A stretch of DNA of 64,000 bases from Natrinema gelatinilyticum (GTDB taxonomy: Archaea; Halobacteriota; Halobacteria; Halobacteriales; Natrialbaceae): assembly GCF_024266705.1 (NCBI RefSeq), contig NZ_CP100756.1:1426001-1490000 (forward strand). The letters are read 5' to 3'. The stretch's first letter is position 1. Each line of letters begins with the position of its first letter. The notes beneath the pieces are model-generated. The model was not told where the DNA came from. It saw only the letters and a list, made by a program, of their open reading frames with translations, and ran no database searches. Position numbers and translations under genes: made by a program. This document shows positions 35,646 through 46,182 of the stretch, piece after piece.

Positions 35646-36317
35646 TCAGGAGGCCGCCTGCAACTGCTCGGAGAACAGGGTCTCGAGCAGGACGGGGGTG
35701 ACGAACGCCTCCACGAAGGCGGCGACGACGAGCAGCAGCCAGGCGACGACGACGAGGATGCCGGTCCTGTAGAGGTAGGCTTTCGAAAAGACGGCGTTGC
35801 GGCCGCCACGAATGCGCTGCCCGACGCGGTAGAGAAGCCGGAACCCGACGCCGGCGGCGACGAAAAGCGCAGGAAGTTCGAAGATTCCGTGAGGGAGGAG
35901 GCCGACGAGGATGTACCCGACCCCCGCGTCGGTGGCGACGAATGCGCCGATATTGCCGACGATGACCCCGTTGAAGAGCATTGCCCAGGCTGTGAGCAAT
36001 CCCAGGGAGAGGACGCCGAGTATCGAAAGGACGAACGCCCGCGAGTTGTTCACGAGCAGAAAGCGCGCGAGTTCGAGTTTGCTCTGTTCGCTAATATCCG
36101 GGAATAGCGGCTCTCCGACCACGTTTTCGATGATCTCGAGCAAGTTGTATCCGGCGGCCATGAGGCCGATACCGATGGCGATCCCGACCGCAAACAGGCC
36201 CGCGGCGAATCCGACGTAGCGGCTGTGTTCGTTCCAGGCATCCTCGAGCGCTACGCGCGGCGGATATCCCTCCCCATCGCCGGTCCGATTCCGTTCGTGC
36301 CGGGTCCGATTGCCCAT
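35646..36317 (-). CDS. SpoIIM/DUF95-like membrane protein
   Basis: A 223-residue protein with six hydrophobic segments after a soluble N terminus. The FAAGLFAVGIAIGIGLM start, LVNNSRAFVLSILGVLSLG, LFNGVIVGNIGAF and VGLLPHGIFELPALFVAAG (with the HGIFELPA motif) are typical of the SpoIIM/DUF95 family in archaea, where the role is unknown. Its TGA stop is exactly at the edge of palindromic element 3. It is divergent from the deaminase gene. Confidence 0.9.
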   Translation of the reverse strand: MGNRTRHERNRTGDGEGYPPRVALEDAWNEHSRYVGFAAGLFAVGIAIGIGLMAAGYNLLEIIENVVGEPLFPDISEQSKLELARFLLVNNSRAFVLSILGVLSLGLLTAWAMLFNGVIVGNIGAFVATDAGVGYILVGLLPHGIFELPALFVAAGVGFRLLYRVGQRIRGGRNAVFSKAYLYRTGILVVVAWLLLVVAAFVEAFVTPVLLETLFSEQLQAAS

Positions 36318-36411
36318 GTGTTCATGTCGTCAAAATAACTGATAAACGTCCCGCCTCTTCTCGCCGCAGGGTATCGACAGTCTAAGGCTCCCGGAGAAGA
36401 ACCCTGCTTCA

Positions 36412-37710
36412 ATGACGACGCTTGCGATTACCGAGGGGCGAATCCTCAGACCCGGTCCGACGGTGACGACTGCTGACGTACTGATCGACCGGAACCGCGG
36501 CGAAATCGTCGATATCGGCCCCGAACTCGCGGCCGACGCCGACGAGACGCTCGACGCCGCGAACTCGCTCGTCACGCCGGGATTCGTCAACGGCCACTGT
36601 CACGTCGCGATGACGCTCCTGCGGGGGTACGCCGACGACAAGCCGCTCGACGCGTGGCTGCAGGAGGATATCTGGCCCGCAGAGGGCGAACTGACGCCCG
36701 AGGACGCCCGCGCTGGTGCCGAACTGGGGCTGCTCGAGATGATCAAATCCGGAACGACCGCCTTCGCGGACATGTACTTCCACGTCCCCGAGATTGTCGC
36801 GGCGGTCGAGACGGCCGGCCTCCGCGCCCGTCTCGGTCACGGAGTCGTCACCGTCGGCAAGGACGACGACGCGGCCCGCGAGGACGCCCTGACGAGCCTC
36901 CAGATCGCTCGCGAGTACGACGGCGCGGCCGACGGCCGGATTTCGACGGCGTTCATGCCCCACTCGCTGACGACCGTCGGGAGCGACTATCTCCACGAGT
37001 TCGTTCCCGACGCTCGAGCGGCCGGCGTGCCGGTCCACTATCACGCGAACGAGACCGAAGACGAGGTCGCGCCGATCGTCGACGAACACGGCGTTCGACC
37101 GCTCGAGTACGCGGTCGAGCTTGGGATGCTCGAACCGGAGGATTTCGTTGCTCACGGGGTCCACCTCGACGACACCGAAATCGAACTGCTCGCCGAGGCG
37201 GGGACTGGCGTGATCCACTGTCCGGCGTCGAACATGAAACTCGCCAGTGGGATGGCCCCCGTACAGCGGCTGCTCGAGGCCGGCGTCACCGTGGGCCTCG
37301 GAACCGACGGTGCGGCATCGAACAACGACCTCTCGATGCTCGACGAGGCCCGCGACGCGGCCATGCTCGGGAAACTCGCCACCGCCGACGCCAGCGCGGT
37401 GCCCGCTGGAGCCGCCGTCGACATGCTGACCGACGGCGCCGCGGCGGCGATCGGCCTCGAATCCGGTCGTCTCGAGGTGGGTGCGCCGGCCGATCTCGCC
37501 GTGATAGATCTCGAGCAGCCGCATCTGACGCCGCAGCACGACCTCGTCAGTCACCTCGCGTACGCAGCAGCAGCGGCTGACGTCCGCCACACCGTCTGTG
37601 ATGGTCGGGTCCTCATGCGGGATCGCGAGGCTCTCACGCTCGACGAAACGGCGGTGCGGGAGCGAGCGAACGAGGCGGCCGAGGCACTTTCCGCTCGAGT
37701 GGAGGGATAG
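36412..37710 (+). CDS. Adenosine-derivative deaminase (MTA/SAH/5'-deoxyadenosine deaminase type)
   Basis: A 432-residue amidohydrolase of the TrzA/MtaD branch. Motifs: PGFVNGHCHVAMTLLRG (HxH), VHYHANETEDE, FVAHGVHLDD and VGLGTDGAASNNDLSM. The family deaminates 5'-methylthioadenosine, S-adenosylhomocysteine or 5'-deoxyadenosine. The adenosylhomocysteinase gene follows on the same strand after 178 bp, so both probably clear SAM by-products, though the gap argues against strict co-transcription. dadD or mtaD would be usual names; I cannot choose between them. Confidence 0.88.
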   Translation: MTTLAITEGRILRPGPTVTTADVLIDRNRGEIVDIGPELAADADETLDAANSLVTPGFVNGHCHVAMTLLRGYADDKPLDAWLQEDIWPAEGELTPEDARAGAELGLLEMIKSGTTAFADMYFHVPEIVAAVETAGLRARLGHGVVTVGKDDDAAREDALTSLQIAREYDGAADGRISTAFMPHSLTTVGSDYLHEFVPDARAAGVPVHYHANETEDEVAPIVDEHGVRPLEYAVELGMLEPEDFVAHGVHLDDTEIELLAEAGTGVIHCPASNMKLASGMAPVQRLLEAGVTVGLGTDGAASNNDLSMLDEARDAAMLGKLATADASAVPAGAAVDMLTDGAAAAIGLESGRLEVGAPADLAVIDLEQPHLTPQHDLVSHLAYAAAAADVRHTVCDGRVLMRDREALTLDETAVRERANEAAEALSARVEG

Positions 37711-37888
37711 ACGCGGACTCGAGCCGTCGGCGTGTCGGCACCGAAAACGAAACTAGCGCGACACGATCGCGTTCGATCAGGCACGTAGTGTACACCCACC
37801 ACCGTTTTGCCGCCCCGTTTCCACCGCTCGAACCCGTTCTCCGGAACGGTTCGGTAGCGTTTTGGCCTCGGTCACTCTCAGTCGATCC

Positions 37889-39178
37889 ATGACCGACACC
37901 GAGTATCCACCGATCAGCGATCAGCTGGCCGACATCGAGTCGGCGCGCACCGAGGGGCGCCGGAAGATGGACTGGGCCGCACAACACATGCCGATCATGG
38001 AACACGTGCGCGAGGAGTTCGTCGCCGACGAGCCACTCGAGGGCGAACGAATCGGAATGGCGATGCACGTCGAGGCGAAGACGGCGATACTCGTCGAAAC
38101 GCTCGCGGAGGGCGGCGCGAAGGTCGCAGTCACCGGGTGTAACCCGCTATCGACGCACGACGACGTCTCGGCGGCGCTCGACGCGCACGAGAACATCACC
38201 AGCTACGCCAGACGCGGCGTCGACGACGAGGAGTACTACGAGGCCATCGAGGCCGTCATCGCCCACGAACCGACGATCACCGTCGACGACGGGATGGACC
38301 TCGTGGCCGCGATCCACGAGGACTATCCCGGCCTGATCGACGGCATCATCGGCGGTGCGGAGGAGACGACCACCGGCGTCCACCGGCTCCGCGCGATGGA
38401 CGACGACGGCGCGCTCGAATACCCCGTCTTCGCGGTCAACGACACCCCGATGAAGCGCCTGTTCGACAACGTCCACGGCACCGGTGAATCCTCGCTCGCG
38501 TCGATTGCCATGACCACGAATCTCTCGTGGGCCGGCAAGAACGTCGTCGTCGCCGGCTACGGCTACTGCGGTACGGGCATCGCAAAGAAGGCGGCGGGTC
38601 AGAACGCGAACGTCATCGTCACCGAAGTCGAGCCCCGTCGTGCGCTCGAGGCCCACATGGAGGGCTACGACGTCATGCCGATGGACGAGGCCGCCGAGAT
38701 CGGTGACGTCTTCCTGACGACGACGGGCAACCGCGACGTCATCGTCGCGGAGCACTTCGAGAAGATGAAAGACGGCGTCTTACTCGCGAACGCCGGCCAC
38801 TTCGACATCGAGATCGACCTCGAGGCGCTCGACGAACTCGCCGTGGATCGCTACGAGGCCCGCGAGGGCGTCGAGGCCTACGAACTGGCGGACGGTCGCC
38901 GCCTGAACGTCATCGCCGAAGGCAGACTCGTCAATCTGGCCGCCCCCGTCTCGCTCGGTCACCCGGTCGAGGTGATGGACCAGTCCTTCGGCGTGCAGGC
39001 CGTCTGCGTCCGTGAATTGCTCGAAAACGGTGACGCCTACGAATCGGGCGTCTACGACGTTCCCGACGAACTCGACGAAGAGATCGCCGAGATTAAACTC
39101 GAGGCGGAAGGCGTCGACTTCGATTCGCTGACCGACGCCCAGCGCGACTACATGGGAAGCTGGGACCACGGGACGTGA
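37889..39178 (+). CDS. ahcY: Adenosylhomocysteinase
   Basis: A 429-residue NAD-dependent enzyme that splits S-adenosylhomocysteine into adenosine and homocysteine. Conserved runs: MHVEAKTAILVETL, GCNPLSTHDDVSAAL, IIGGAEETTTGVHRL, VFAVNDTPMKRLFDN, VVVAGYGYCGTGIAKKA (NAD site), NAGHFDIEI and NLAAPVSLGHPVEVMD. The frame opens nine codons earlier, but ATG 37889 gives the standard start MTDTEYPP. Its homocysteine product feeds methionine metabolism with MetX/MetY at the left of the window. Confidence 0.96.
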   Translation: MTDTEYPPISDQLADIESARTEGRRKMDWAAQHMPIMEHVREEFVADEPLEGERIGMAMHVEAKTAILVETLAEGGAKVAVTGCNPLSTHDDVSAALDAHENITSYARRGVDDEEYYEAIEAVIAHEPTITVDDGMDLVAAIHEDYPGLIDGIIGGAEETTTGVHRLRAMDDDGALEYPVFAVNDTPMKRLFDNVHGTGESSLASIAMTTNLSWAGKNVVVAGYGYCGTGIAKKAAGQNANVIVTEVEPRRALEAHMEGYDVMPMDEAAEIGDVFLTTTGNRDVIVAEHFEKMKDGVLLANAGHFDIEIDLEALDELAVDRYEAREGVEAYELADGRRLNVIAEGRLVNLAAPVSLGHPVEVMDQSFGVQAVCVRELLENGDAYESGVYDVPDELDEEIAEIKLEAEGVDFDSLTDAQRDYMGSWDHGT

Positions 39179-39190
39179 ATCCGACGACCG

Positions 39191-40048
39191 TCAGCGTTCT
39201 CGCTCGTCACCAGTTGATTCGGTGACCACGAAGATGAGACTCCCGTCTTCCAGCCCGTCGAGGCTGAGCTGGGCGGTAAACGTCGCTCCCGTTTTTCGAC
39301 GGCCTGTGCTATTGCCGGTCCATCGCCACCCCTCTGCGACGGTCGGGATCGCCGTCGACTCGAGGCGGGCGACGGCCGCGTCCGTGAACAGATTTTGCCA
39401 GGGCATCCCGGCGAGCGAGTCCCGATCGTAGCCAAATTGCATCGCGAACACGCGACTCGCGAACTGGACCCTGTCGTCGGGACCGACGATGGCGATCGAA
39501 CCTCCCGCGAACTCGAGGCTCGCGAGCGTCCGCCGCGTCAGCACGGCCAACCGGCGGTATTCGACGAGATCCCGTGCGCGCCGCTCGAGGTGGTCGGAGA
39601 CGTCGTCGCGTTCGAGGATGGCGGTCAAGTCGTGAGATCGAACCGCATCCGCGAGTTCGGGGGTCCGTTCGTTCGCGACGACGATAATCGGAAGATCGGG
39701 GGCGCTCGCCCTGATCTTCTCGAGCAGGTCGGCTACGTTTTCGTCGCTGTCTCCCCGCTCGTTCTGGGCTTCCGCCTCGGTTTCGGCCGCCGTCTCGGGT
39801 GCGTCTTCGTCGGCCGGAGCCGTCGGCGGTGCAACGACGAGGCAGTCGATTTCCTCGAGTCGATTTCGTGCGTCCGCGAGGGTCGCTGTCGTTTCGAGGG
39901 TCCAAAGGGGGTCGCCGTCCTCGGATCTATCGTCCTCGAGGGCGGTTTCGAGGTGATCGCGACGCCGTCCGGTCGCGACTGCGAGGAGGCGAAGATCCGC
40001 AGGGACTGTTCGTGCTGTCTGTGTCGACGTCGGTGGTGGAATCAGCAT
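39191..40048 (-). CDS. PAS-domain signalling protein with receiver-like N terminus
   Basis: A 285-residue protein. The first 150 residues have a receiver-like layout (LRLLAVATGRRRDHLETAL, IDCLVVAPP, LPIIVVANERTPEL) interrupted by an acidic Glu/Ala insertion. Residues 165-280 form one PAS domain (GGSIAIVGPDDRVQFASRVF, MPWQNLFTDAAV and WTGNSTGRRKTGATF). There is no kinase or DNA-binding domain, so it probably works with partners. Its stop is 12 bp from the end of convergent ahcY. Confidence 0.75.
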   Translation of the reverse strand: MLIPPPTSTQTARTVPADLRLLAVATGRRRDHLETALEDDRSEDGDPLWTLETTATLADARNRLEEIDCLVVAPPTAPADEDAPETAAETEAEAQNERGDSDENVADLLEKIRASAPDLPIIVVANERTPELADAVRSHDLTAILERDDVSDHLERRARDLVEYRRLAVLTRRTLASLEFAGGSIAIVGPDDRVQFASRVFAMQFGYDRDSLAGMPWQNLFTDAAVARLESTAIPTVAEGWRWTGNSTGRRKTGATFTAQLSLDGLEDGSLIFVVTESTGDERER

Positions 40049-40170
40049 GGGACCAATATCGGTTCGCTATCGTTCGATGACCTCGGTTACGCTCGAGGCG
40101 AGCGCGGCTGACGTGGCGTTCGCGGACTGGGAGAGCGATCGGAACCGAACGCGGTTCGAGTGGTCGTCGC

Positions 40171-40428
40171 TTACGCTCGTCCGTGGATCGTCCCATCGAT
40201 CGCGACGGTGCCGTCGCTACGAATTTCGACCAGCAAGCCGTCGTACTCGAACTCGACGCGAATGGGCGCGTTCGAGTCGGACTGGAACAGTTGATCGAGC
40301 GCCTCGGGATCCACGACGTAGTACAGCGGATCGAGTTCGTGTGGTTCGGTGTTCGTCGCGTTCGCGATAGCGTCGATGACTCGGAGACTAATTGAATCGT
40401 GGTGGTAATCTAGTGTGGTGCTGGTCAT
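40171..40428 (-). CDS. Small HalOD1 output-domain protein
   Basis: An 85-residue protein consisting of one HalOD1 domain, the presumed output module of haloarchaeal signalling proteins: SLRVIDAIANATNTEPHELD, PLYYVVDPEALDQLF and IRVEFEYDGLLVEIRSDGTV. Function is unknown but such proteins usually lie near sensor genes, as here (PAS protein on one side, seven-PAS regulator on the other). The start MTSTTLDYH at 40428 is chosen. A second protein of this type is at 53430-53750. Confidence 0.82.
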   Translation of the reverse strand: MTSTTLDYHHDSISLRVIDAIANATNTEPHELDPLYYVVDPEALDQLFQSDSNAPIRVEFEYDGLLVEIRSDGTVAIDGTIHGRA

Positions 40429-40688
40429 ACTAGTTGGTCTGAAGTGACCGGACGGTATCGGCCTACCCATTATATGCGTAATCTCGGCTCACGGGATGAC
40501 ACTACGTGTATAGTGTCTTCCCAAACCGAGAGCCCGCACCCGGTCTGGGCGGTCAGGGGGGCCGTAGTGACCTCGCGGCGTCGAATTTCGGTCCGGAGGG
40601 ACGGCCCGGTCGAAACGATCGTGACGTCTGCGGATCACGTTCATATCCTAACCACACGTGTCATTGTCACTCGGTTCGTAGGGGGGCT

Positions 40689-43600
40689 ATGTTCGCTGCT
40701 GTGGCCCACGCTGTACCGCTCGCAGGTGCCACTGCTGAGACTGTCACGATACTCTCGAGTGCGGTCGGACTCCTGAGTGCGTTCGGCGTTGCGAGTACGG
40801 TCGGGGTCCAGTTCGAAATCGTCGGTGAATTACTACTCGAGAGCCTCGCCGCTGCGGGGGAGTGGCCGGAACCGGGAGCCGAAGTGGTCCTGCTCGGTCT
40901 GGCCGCTCGGAGCGGGTCGGGTCGGGCGAACGATATCGAAGCGCTCACCGCCGAACTTCGGCAGTTCGTAGATCGAGTCCGCGGGAACGCTTCGGTATCC
41001 AAAGCGGAAACCGCTGAATCGGCGACGGACGGCGACCGACACGCGGAGACCGAGGAACCGATCGACTTCACCATCGATCGGGACGACGAAGTCGGCCGGC
41101 TGTCCGAGGTGATCGACGATCTGGCAGACACTGTGCGCGAACGCGAAGACCGGCGGGCACGGAGCGAGCGCTACCGGCAGGACCTGTACCGAATTGCGAC
41201 CGATCCGACACTGTCGTCCGAGTCGAAGATCCACCGGCTGCTCGAACTTGGCTGTGATCGACTGGGGGTCGACGACGGGATCGTTTCTCGGATCGACGAC
41301 TCGGCCGAGTACTCCGAGGTCGAGGCGGCCGTCGGGCAGCACGCCGATCTGCAGGGAACGACGGTGGACCTGTCGCACATCCATTGCCAGGAGGCCGTCA
41401 CGTCGGACGACGTACTGGCAGTCTCCGACGTCGGGGCGACGGGACCGGACGACCAGTGTTCCGACTTCGAGTTCGACGTACGCAGTTACATCGGCGGGGA
41501 GATCCTCGTCGAAGGCGATCTCTACGGGATGCTCTGTTTCGTGAGCCAACGGCCTCGAGACGAACCGTTCGCGCCGGACGAAACGGCGTTCGTCGACCTG
41601 ATGACCCACAGCATAGGCCAGATACTCGAACGGCGCGCCCACGCCAGGCAGATTCGCGAGCGAGAGCGCCGAATCGAGCGCGCCCGCGGGTTCACCGACG
41701 ATATGTTAGACGCCGTCGACGACGTCGTGTACCTGCTCGACGAAACCGGCGAAGTGCGTCGCTGGAACGAGAGCCTGTGTGAGGCGACCGGGTACGCGGA
41801 CGACAAGATCGAGTCGATGCACGCCCTGGATTTCTTCGACGAGTCGGATCACGAACGGGTGATGGACGCGATCGCCGAGGTTTTCGAGACAGGACACGCG
41901 CGCATCGACGTCCCCCTCGTCACCAGCGACGGCGAGCGGATTCCCTACCAGTTCTTTGGGTCGGCACTCGAGACCCCGGCTGGAGATCGGGTCATCGCCG
42001 GCGTCGGCCGAGACGTCAGCGAACAGCAGGCGAAAGAGCGGCGCCTCGAGCGATTCGAACAGTTCACGAACGACGTGGTGGATGCGTTAGACGACGTGTT
42101 CTACATCCTCGACGACGACGGGACGTTCCAGCACTGGAACGAGACGCTGGTCGAGGTGTCAGGCTATACAGACGACGAGATCGAGTCGATGCACGCCCTG
42201 GATTTCTTCGACGAGGAAACCAGACCGGCGATCCGCGACTCGTTGGAGGAAGCCTTCGAGACCGGCGATACCCGCGTCGAAGCGGATGTGCAGACGAAAT
42301 CGGGCGACCGTATCCCGTACGAGTTCATGGCGTCGGTCCTCACGGACCCAGATGATACCCCGGTCGAAGTCGGAATCGGTCGGGACATCTCGGAGCGAAA
42401 GGAGAAAGAACGCCACCTTCGCGAGCGCGAGGGGCACCTCGCACGAACGAAGACCATGTTCGAGCAAGTCCAGCGGTTGGCGAAGGTCGGCGCCTGGGAA
42501 CTCGACGTGTCCGAGAAGTCGTCCGACCTCCGGTGGTCCGATGAGGTCCGGCGGATCCACGGCGTCTCGCCCGACGAAGAGATCGACGTCGAACGGGCGA
42601 TCGAGTTCTACCATCCCGACGACCGTCCGACGGTCCGCGAGACGGTCGAACGCGGGCTCGAGGACGGTGAAACGTTCGATCTGGAACTACGCATCGTTAC
42701 GACCGACGGCGATCTGCGATGGATACGGACCATCGGTGAGCCGCTCCGTGAGAGCGGCGAGGGAGAACACGGACCGTCCGACGACGGAGAGATCGTCAAA
42801 CTGGTCGGGGCGTTTCAGGACATCACGGAGCGCAAGGACCGCGAACGCGACCTCGAGCGTTCCGAGACGATCATTCAGACCCTCGACGAACTCGTGTACA
42901 CGATAGATGCGGACGGATGCTTCACCTTCCTGAACGACGCAGTCACGTCGGTCGTGGGCTACGAACCCGAGGAAATGATCGGCGAACACGTCTCGGAGGT
43001 GATGGTTTCGGACGACCTCGAGACCGCTCGGGATTTGATTCGCGAGTTGCTTCGCGCCGACGAACCCTCCGAGACGTTCGAAATGGTCCTCGAGACCGTC
43101 AACGGCGAGGCGATCGACGTGGAAAATCACATGGCGCTGTTGCCGACGGCTGACGGCGAGTTCACCGGGACAGCGGGCGTCATTCGCGACGTTACCGAGC
43201 GAAAGGAGCGCGAACGCCGTCTGAAATCGACGAGCGCACGGCTCGAGGCGCTGTTCGAAAACTCCCCCGATATGGTCGACGTCCTCGATACCGAGGGAAC
43301 GATCGTCGACGCGAACCGACGGCTTTCCGACGAGTTGGGTTACGTGGCCGACGAACTGGTCGGGACAAGCATCTGGGAATACGACACCCTGTTCGACGCC
43401 GATGAGGTGCTGGCCATGCTCGAAGAACTGTCGGTCGGCGATCGGCGGAAATTCGAGAGTGCGTATCAGCGCCGCGACGGGTCGACGTTTCCCGTCGAAA
43501 TCCACCTGATCTGTATCGAACTCGAGAACGAAAACCGCTTCATCGCGATCAGCCGCAACATCACGAAGCGGAAAGAACGCGAGCGCGACCTCCGCGAGAC

Positions 43601-46100
43601 GAAACGCCGTCTCGAACTGGCACTTAAAGGGACGAACACCGGCGTCTGGGAGTGGGATCTGGAAACCGACGCGGTCACCTGGAACGAGACGTACGAGGGG
43701 CTGCTGGGGCTCGACCCTGGGTCGTTCGGTGGAACGTGGGAGGCCTTCAAAAGACGGGTCCATCCAGACGACCTCTCCCGCGTGGTGGAAACGGTCAAGC
43801 AGGCGATCGAGAACGACGAACTGTTCCAGATGGAGTTCAGGTTACGACACGAAGACGGGAGCTGGGTCTGGGTCGGGGCCCGCGGTCGGGTCGTCGACGA
43901 CGGCAGGCGGATGGTGGGGATCAACAACGACATCAGCCGGCGCAAAGAGCACGAACTTGATCTCGAGCGGACGACCGAGTTGCTAAAGCAGGCAGAGCGG
44001 CTCGCCGACATGGGCGGCTGGGAACTGGACGTTAGCGGCGACGCGCGACGTATGACGTTGACTGACGGGCTCCGTCGGCTGTTCGAATTTGGACCTGACG
44101 AGCACGTCGATTTCGATCGAGCGCTCTCGTTGACTCTCTCCGACGACCAACCGGCCCTCATGGAGGCCGTCAAAACGGCGCTCAAGGACGGCGAGAGCTA
44201 CGAGATCGAACACCGTTTGCGGACGACCCAGGGTGACGAGCGGTGGGTGAAATCCATCGGTGTGCCACTCGTATCGGACGGAGAGGGCCGGCGTCTCCCG
44301 TATAGCCGAACCGCCTCAAATGCCGACGAAGTCGTCGGAATACGCGGGACGGTTCAGGATATCACCGCGCACAAGGAGTACGAACTGGCACTCGAAGCGC
44401 TCCACGACGTCGCGCGCGACCTGCTCGGCACCGATTCCGAACGGGAGGTCGCGGAACTGGTCGTCGAGACCGCGACCGACATCCTCGAGGCGTCGGGCGT
44501 CGCCGTCTATCGACTCGATTCGGACGTAAACCGGCTGGTCCCAGTCGCGTACACCGACGGGTTCGCGACGCTCAGCGACGGTGCGCCATCGGTCACCGTC
44601 GGCGACGCCGATGCGGTCCTCTGGAACGCCTACGTGTCGGGGACGGGGACGGTAGTCGACGATCCGGCGTCGTTCGATCGCTCGCGAGTGTTCGGTTCCG
44701 ACGTCGAAAGCGGCGTCGTCGTCCCGATCGGCGACCACGGCGTCTTCACGGTCGCGTCGGGGACGAGACCGATCACCGCCGAGGCCCGACGGCTGATCGA
44801 GACGCTCGTCGCGACGACGGAAGCCGCGTTCGATCGTCTCGAAAGCGAGGCCAGCCTCCGCGAGCGGGAAGCGGAACTCGAAGAACGAAACCGTCGTCTC
44901 AACCGCCAGATCGCCACCACTGAGCTCATCAGGCGGATCGACCAGCTGCTCATCGGTGCCGACAATCAGGAGGAGATCGAACGAACGGTCCCCGAACGGC
45001 TGGTCGAGGCCGACGACATCGCGTTCGCCTGGATCGGCTCGGTGGATCCGAGCGGTACGCGACTCGAGCCTCGCGCCTGGGCCGGCGACGGCCAGGAGTA
45101 TCTGGGCGACGTCTCGCTGTCGTACGACGCGTCGTCCGAACCGGCCGTCCGGACCGCCCGAACCGAAACGCCGACGGTCGTCTCGAACGTGGTCGAGGGC
45201 CTGCAGGACGATCCCTGGCGGCGCGACGCGCTGGATCGGGGGTACCAGTCCGTCATTAGCGTCCCGCTCTCGCACGCCGAGTACTCCTACGGCGTCCTCA
45301 CCGTGTACGCTGATGATCCGGACGCGTTCGCCGACCTCAAGCAGACCGTCGTGATGGAACTCGGGGAGGGAATCGCGAACGCGATTACGGAGGTGAAAAC
45401 GCGCGAAGCGCTGCACGCCGAGACGCTACTCGAACTGACGCTTCGAATCGACAGCTCGGCCGACTTGCTCTCCCGGGTCGCGTCGATGAGCGGCGCTCGC
45501 GTCTCATACGACGGCCTCGGAACCCACACCGGTGACGAGACGCTGCTGTTCTTCAAAACTGGCGGCGTCCCACCCGAGGACGTCCGCACGGTCCTCGACG
45601 AGATCGTCTCGGTCACGGATTACAGACTGCTTAGCGATGCCAATGGCGACTGCCGCTTCGAGGCGACCGTCGTGGGCGATACCATCGCTTCGCGGCTGGT
45701 CCGTCACGGCGGCAGTCCGCGTTCGATGCACGCCGACGGGAACCGATTGGAGGTCACCGTCGACGTCCCCACGGGGACCGACGTCCGCGAGTTCGTCGAG
45801 ATGCTCCGAGAACAGTATGGGACCGTCGAGTTGCAGGCCCGCCGTCACGTCGAGCGGTCCAAAGGGACCCGAAGCGAACTCGTGGCGTCGCTGTTCGATG
45901 TGCTGACCGATCGACAACTCGAGGTACTGCGGACGGCCTACTTCGCCGGTTTCTTCGATTGGCCACGCGAGAGCACCGGCGAGGAGATCGCCGACATGCT
46001 CGAGGTGACACAGCCGACGGTCAATCGTCATCTGCGGGTCGGACAGCAGCGGCTGTTGACGCAATTGTTCGAGACCGAACAGCCGACGTCCGCGGACTGA
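40689..46100 (+). CDS. Seven-PAS, three-GAF sensor with bacterio-opsin activator HTH
   Basis: A 1,803-residue sensor-regulator, far longer than usual (500-900). Approximate order: N-terminal helical segment (1-75), GAF (165-318), PAS domains starting near 335, 457, 587, 724, 845, 974 and 1094, GAF (1234-1387), GAF (1409-1567), BAT-type region (1577-1727) and HTH_10 (1732-1797; LTDRQLEVLRTAYFAGFFDW then EEIADMLEVTQPTVNRHL). The first two PAS copies share DKIESMHALDFFDE or DEIESMHALDFFDE, a recent duplication. No kinase domain is present, so it should bind DNA directly. The ATG at 40689 is preferred. Confidence 0.9.
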   Translation: MFAAVAHAVPLAGATAETVTILSSAVGLLSAFGVASTVGVQFEIVGELLLESLAAAGEWPEPGAEVVLLGLAARSGSGRANDIEALTAELRQFVDRVRGNASVSKAETAESATDGDRHAETEEPIDFTIDRDDEVGRLSEVIDDLADTVREREDRRARSERYRQDLYRIATDPTLSSESKIHRLLELGCDRLGVDDGIVSRIDDSAEYSEVEAAVGQHADLQGTTVDLSHIHCQEAVTSDDVLAVSDVGATGPDDQCSDFEFDVRSYIGGEILVEGDLYGMLCFVSQRPRDEPFAPDETAFVDLMTHSIGQILERRAHARQIRERERRIERARGFTDDMLDAVDDVVYLLDETGEVRRWNESLCEATGYADDKIESMHALDFFDESDHERVMDAIAEVFETGHARIDVPLVTSDGERIPYQFFGSALETPAGDRVIAGVGRDVSEQQAKERRLERFEQFTNDVVDALDDVFYILDDDGTFQHWNETLVEVSGYTDDEIESMHALDFFDEETRPAIRDSLEEAFETGDTRVEADVQTKSGDRIPYEFMASVLTDPDDTPVEVGIGRDISERKEKERHLREREGHLARTKTMFEQVQRLAKVGAWELDVSEKSSDLRWSDEVRRIHGVSPDEEIDVERAIEFYHPDDRPTVRETVERGLEDGETFDLELRIVTTDGDLRWIRTIGEPLRESGEGEHGPSDDGEIVKLVGAFQDITERKDRERDLERSETIIQTLDELVYTIDADGCFTFLNDAVTSVVGYEPEEMIGEHVSEVMVSDDLETARDLIRELLRADEPSETFEMVLETVNGEAIDVENHMALLPTADGEFTGTAGVIRDVTERKERERRLKSTSARLEALFENSPDMVDVLDTEGTIVDANRRLSDELGYVADELVGTSIWEYDTLFDADEVLAMLEELSVGDRRKFESAYQRRDGSTFPVEIHLICIELENENRFIAISRNITKRKERERDLRETKRRLELALKGTNTGVWEWDLETDAVTWNETYEGLLGLDPGSFGGTWEAFKRRVHPDDLSRVVETVKQAIENDELFQMEFRLRHEDGSWVWVGARGRVVDDGRRMVGINNDISRRKEHELDLERTTELLKQAERLADMGGWELDVSGDARRMTLTDGLRRLFEFGPDEHVDFDRALSLTLSDDQPALMEAVKTALKDGESYEIEHRLRTTQGDERWVKSIGVPLVSDGEGRRLPYSRTASNADEVVGIRGTVQDITAHKEYELALEALHDVARDLLGTDSEREVAELVVETATDILEASGVAVYRLDSDVNRLVPVAYTDGFATLSDGAPSVTVGDADAVLWNAYVSGTGTVVDDPASFDRSRVFGSDVESGVVVPIGDHGVFTVASGTRPITAEARRLIETLVATTEAAFDRLESEASLREREAELEERNRRLNRQIATTELIRRIDQLLIGADNQEEIERTVPERLVEADDIAFAWIGSVDPSGTRLEPRAWAGDGQEYLGDVSLSYDASSEPAVRTARTETPTVVSNVVEGLQDDPWRRDALDRGYQSVISVPLSHAEYSYGVLTVYADDPDAFADLKQTVVMELGEGIANAITEVKTREALHAETLLELTLRIDSSADLLSRVASMSGARVSYDGLGTHTGDETLLFFKTGGVPPEDVRTVLDEIVSVTDYRLLSDANGDCRFEATVVGDTIASRLVRHGGSPRSMHADGNRLEVTVDVPTGTDVREFVEMLREQYGTVELQARRHVERSKGTRSELVASLFDVLTDRQLEVLRTAYFAGFFDWPRESTGEEIADMLEVTQPTVNRHLRVGQQRLLTQLFETEQPTSAD

Positions 46101-46182
46101 GCGGGACCGAGACCGAACGCGTCGGACCGAACCGGATGCGCCGGACGGGAACGCCCAAGGGCCCGCTGTCCGTATTGTCTCT

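Noticed and set aside
36409..37590. 393-codon minus frame opposite the deaminase gene
   Set aside because: The plus strand carries all amidohydrolase motifs; the minus frame is a mirror of it.
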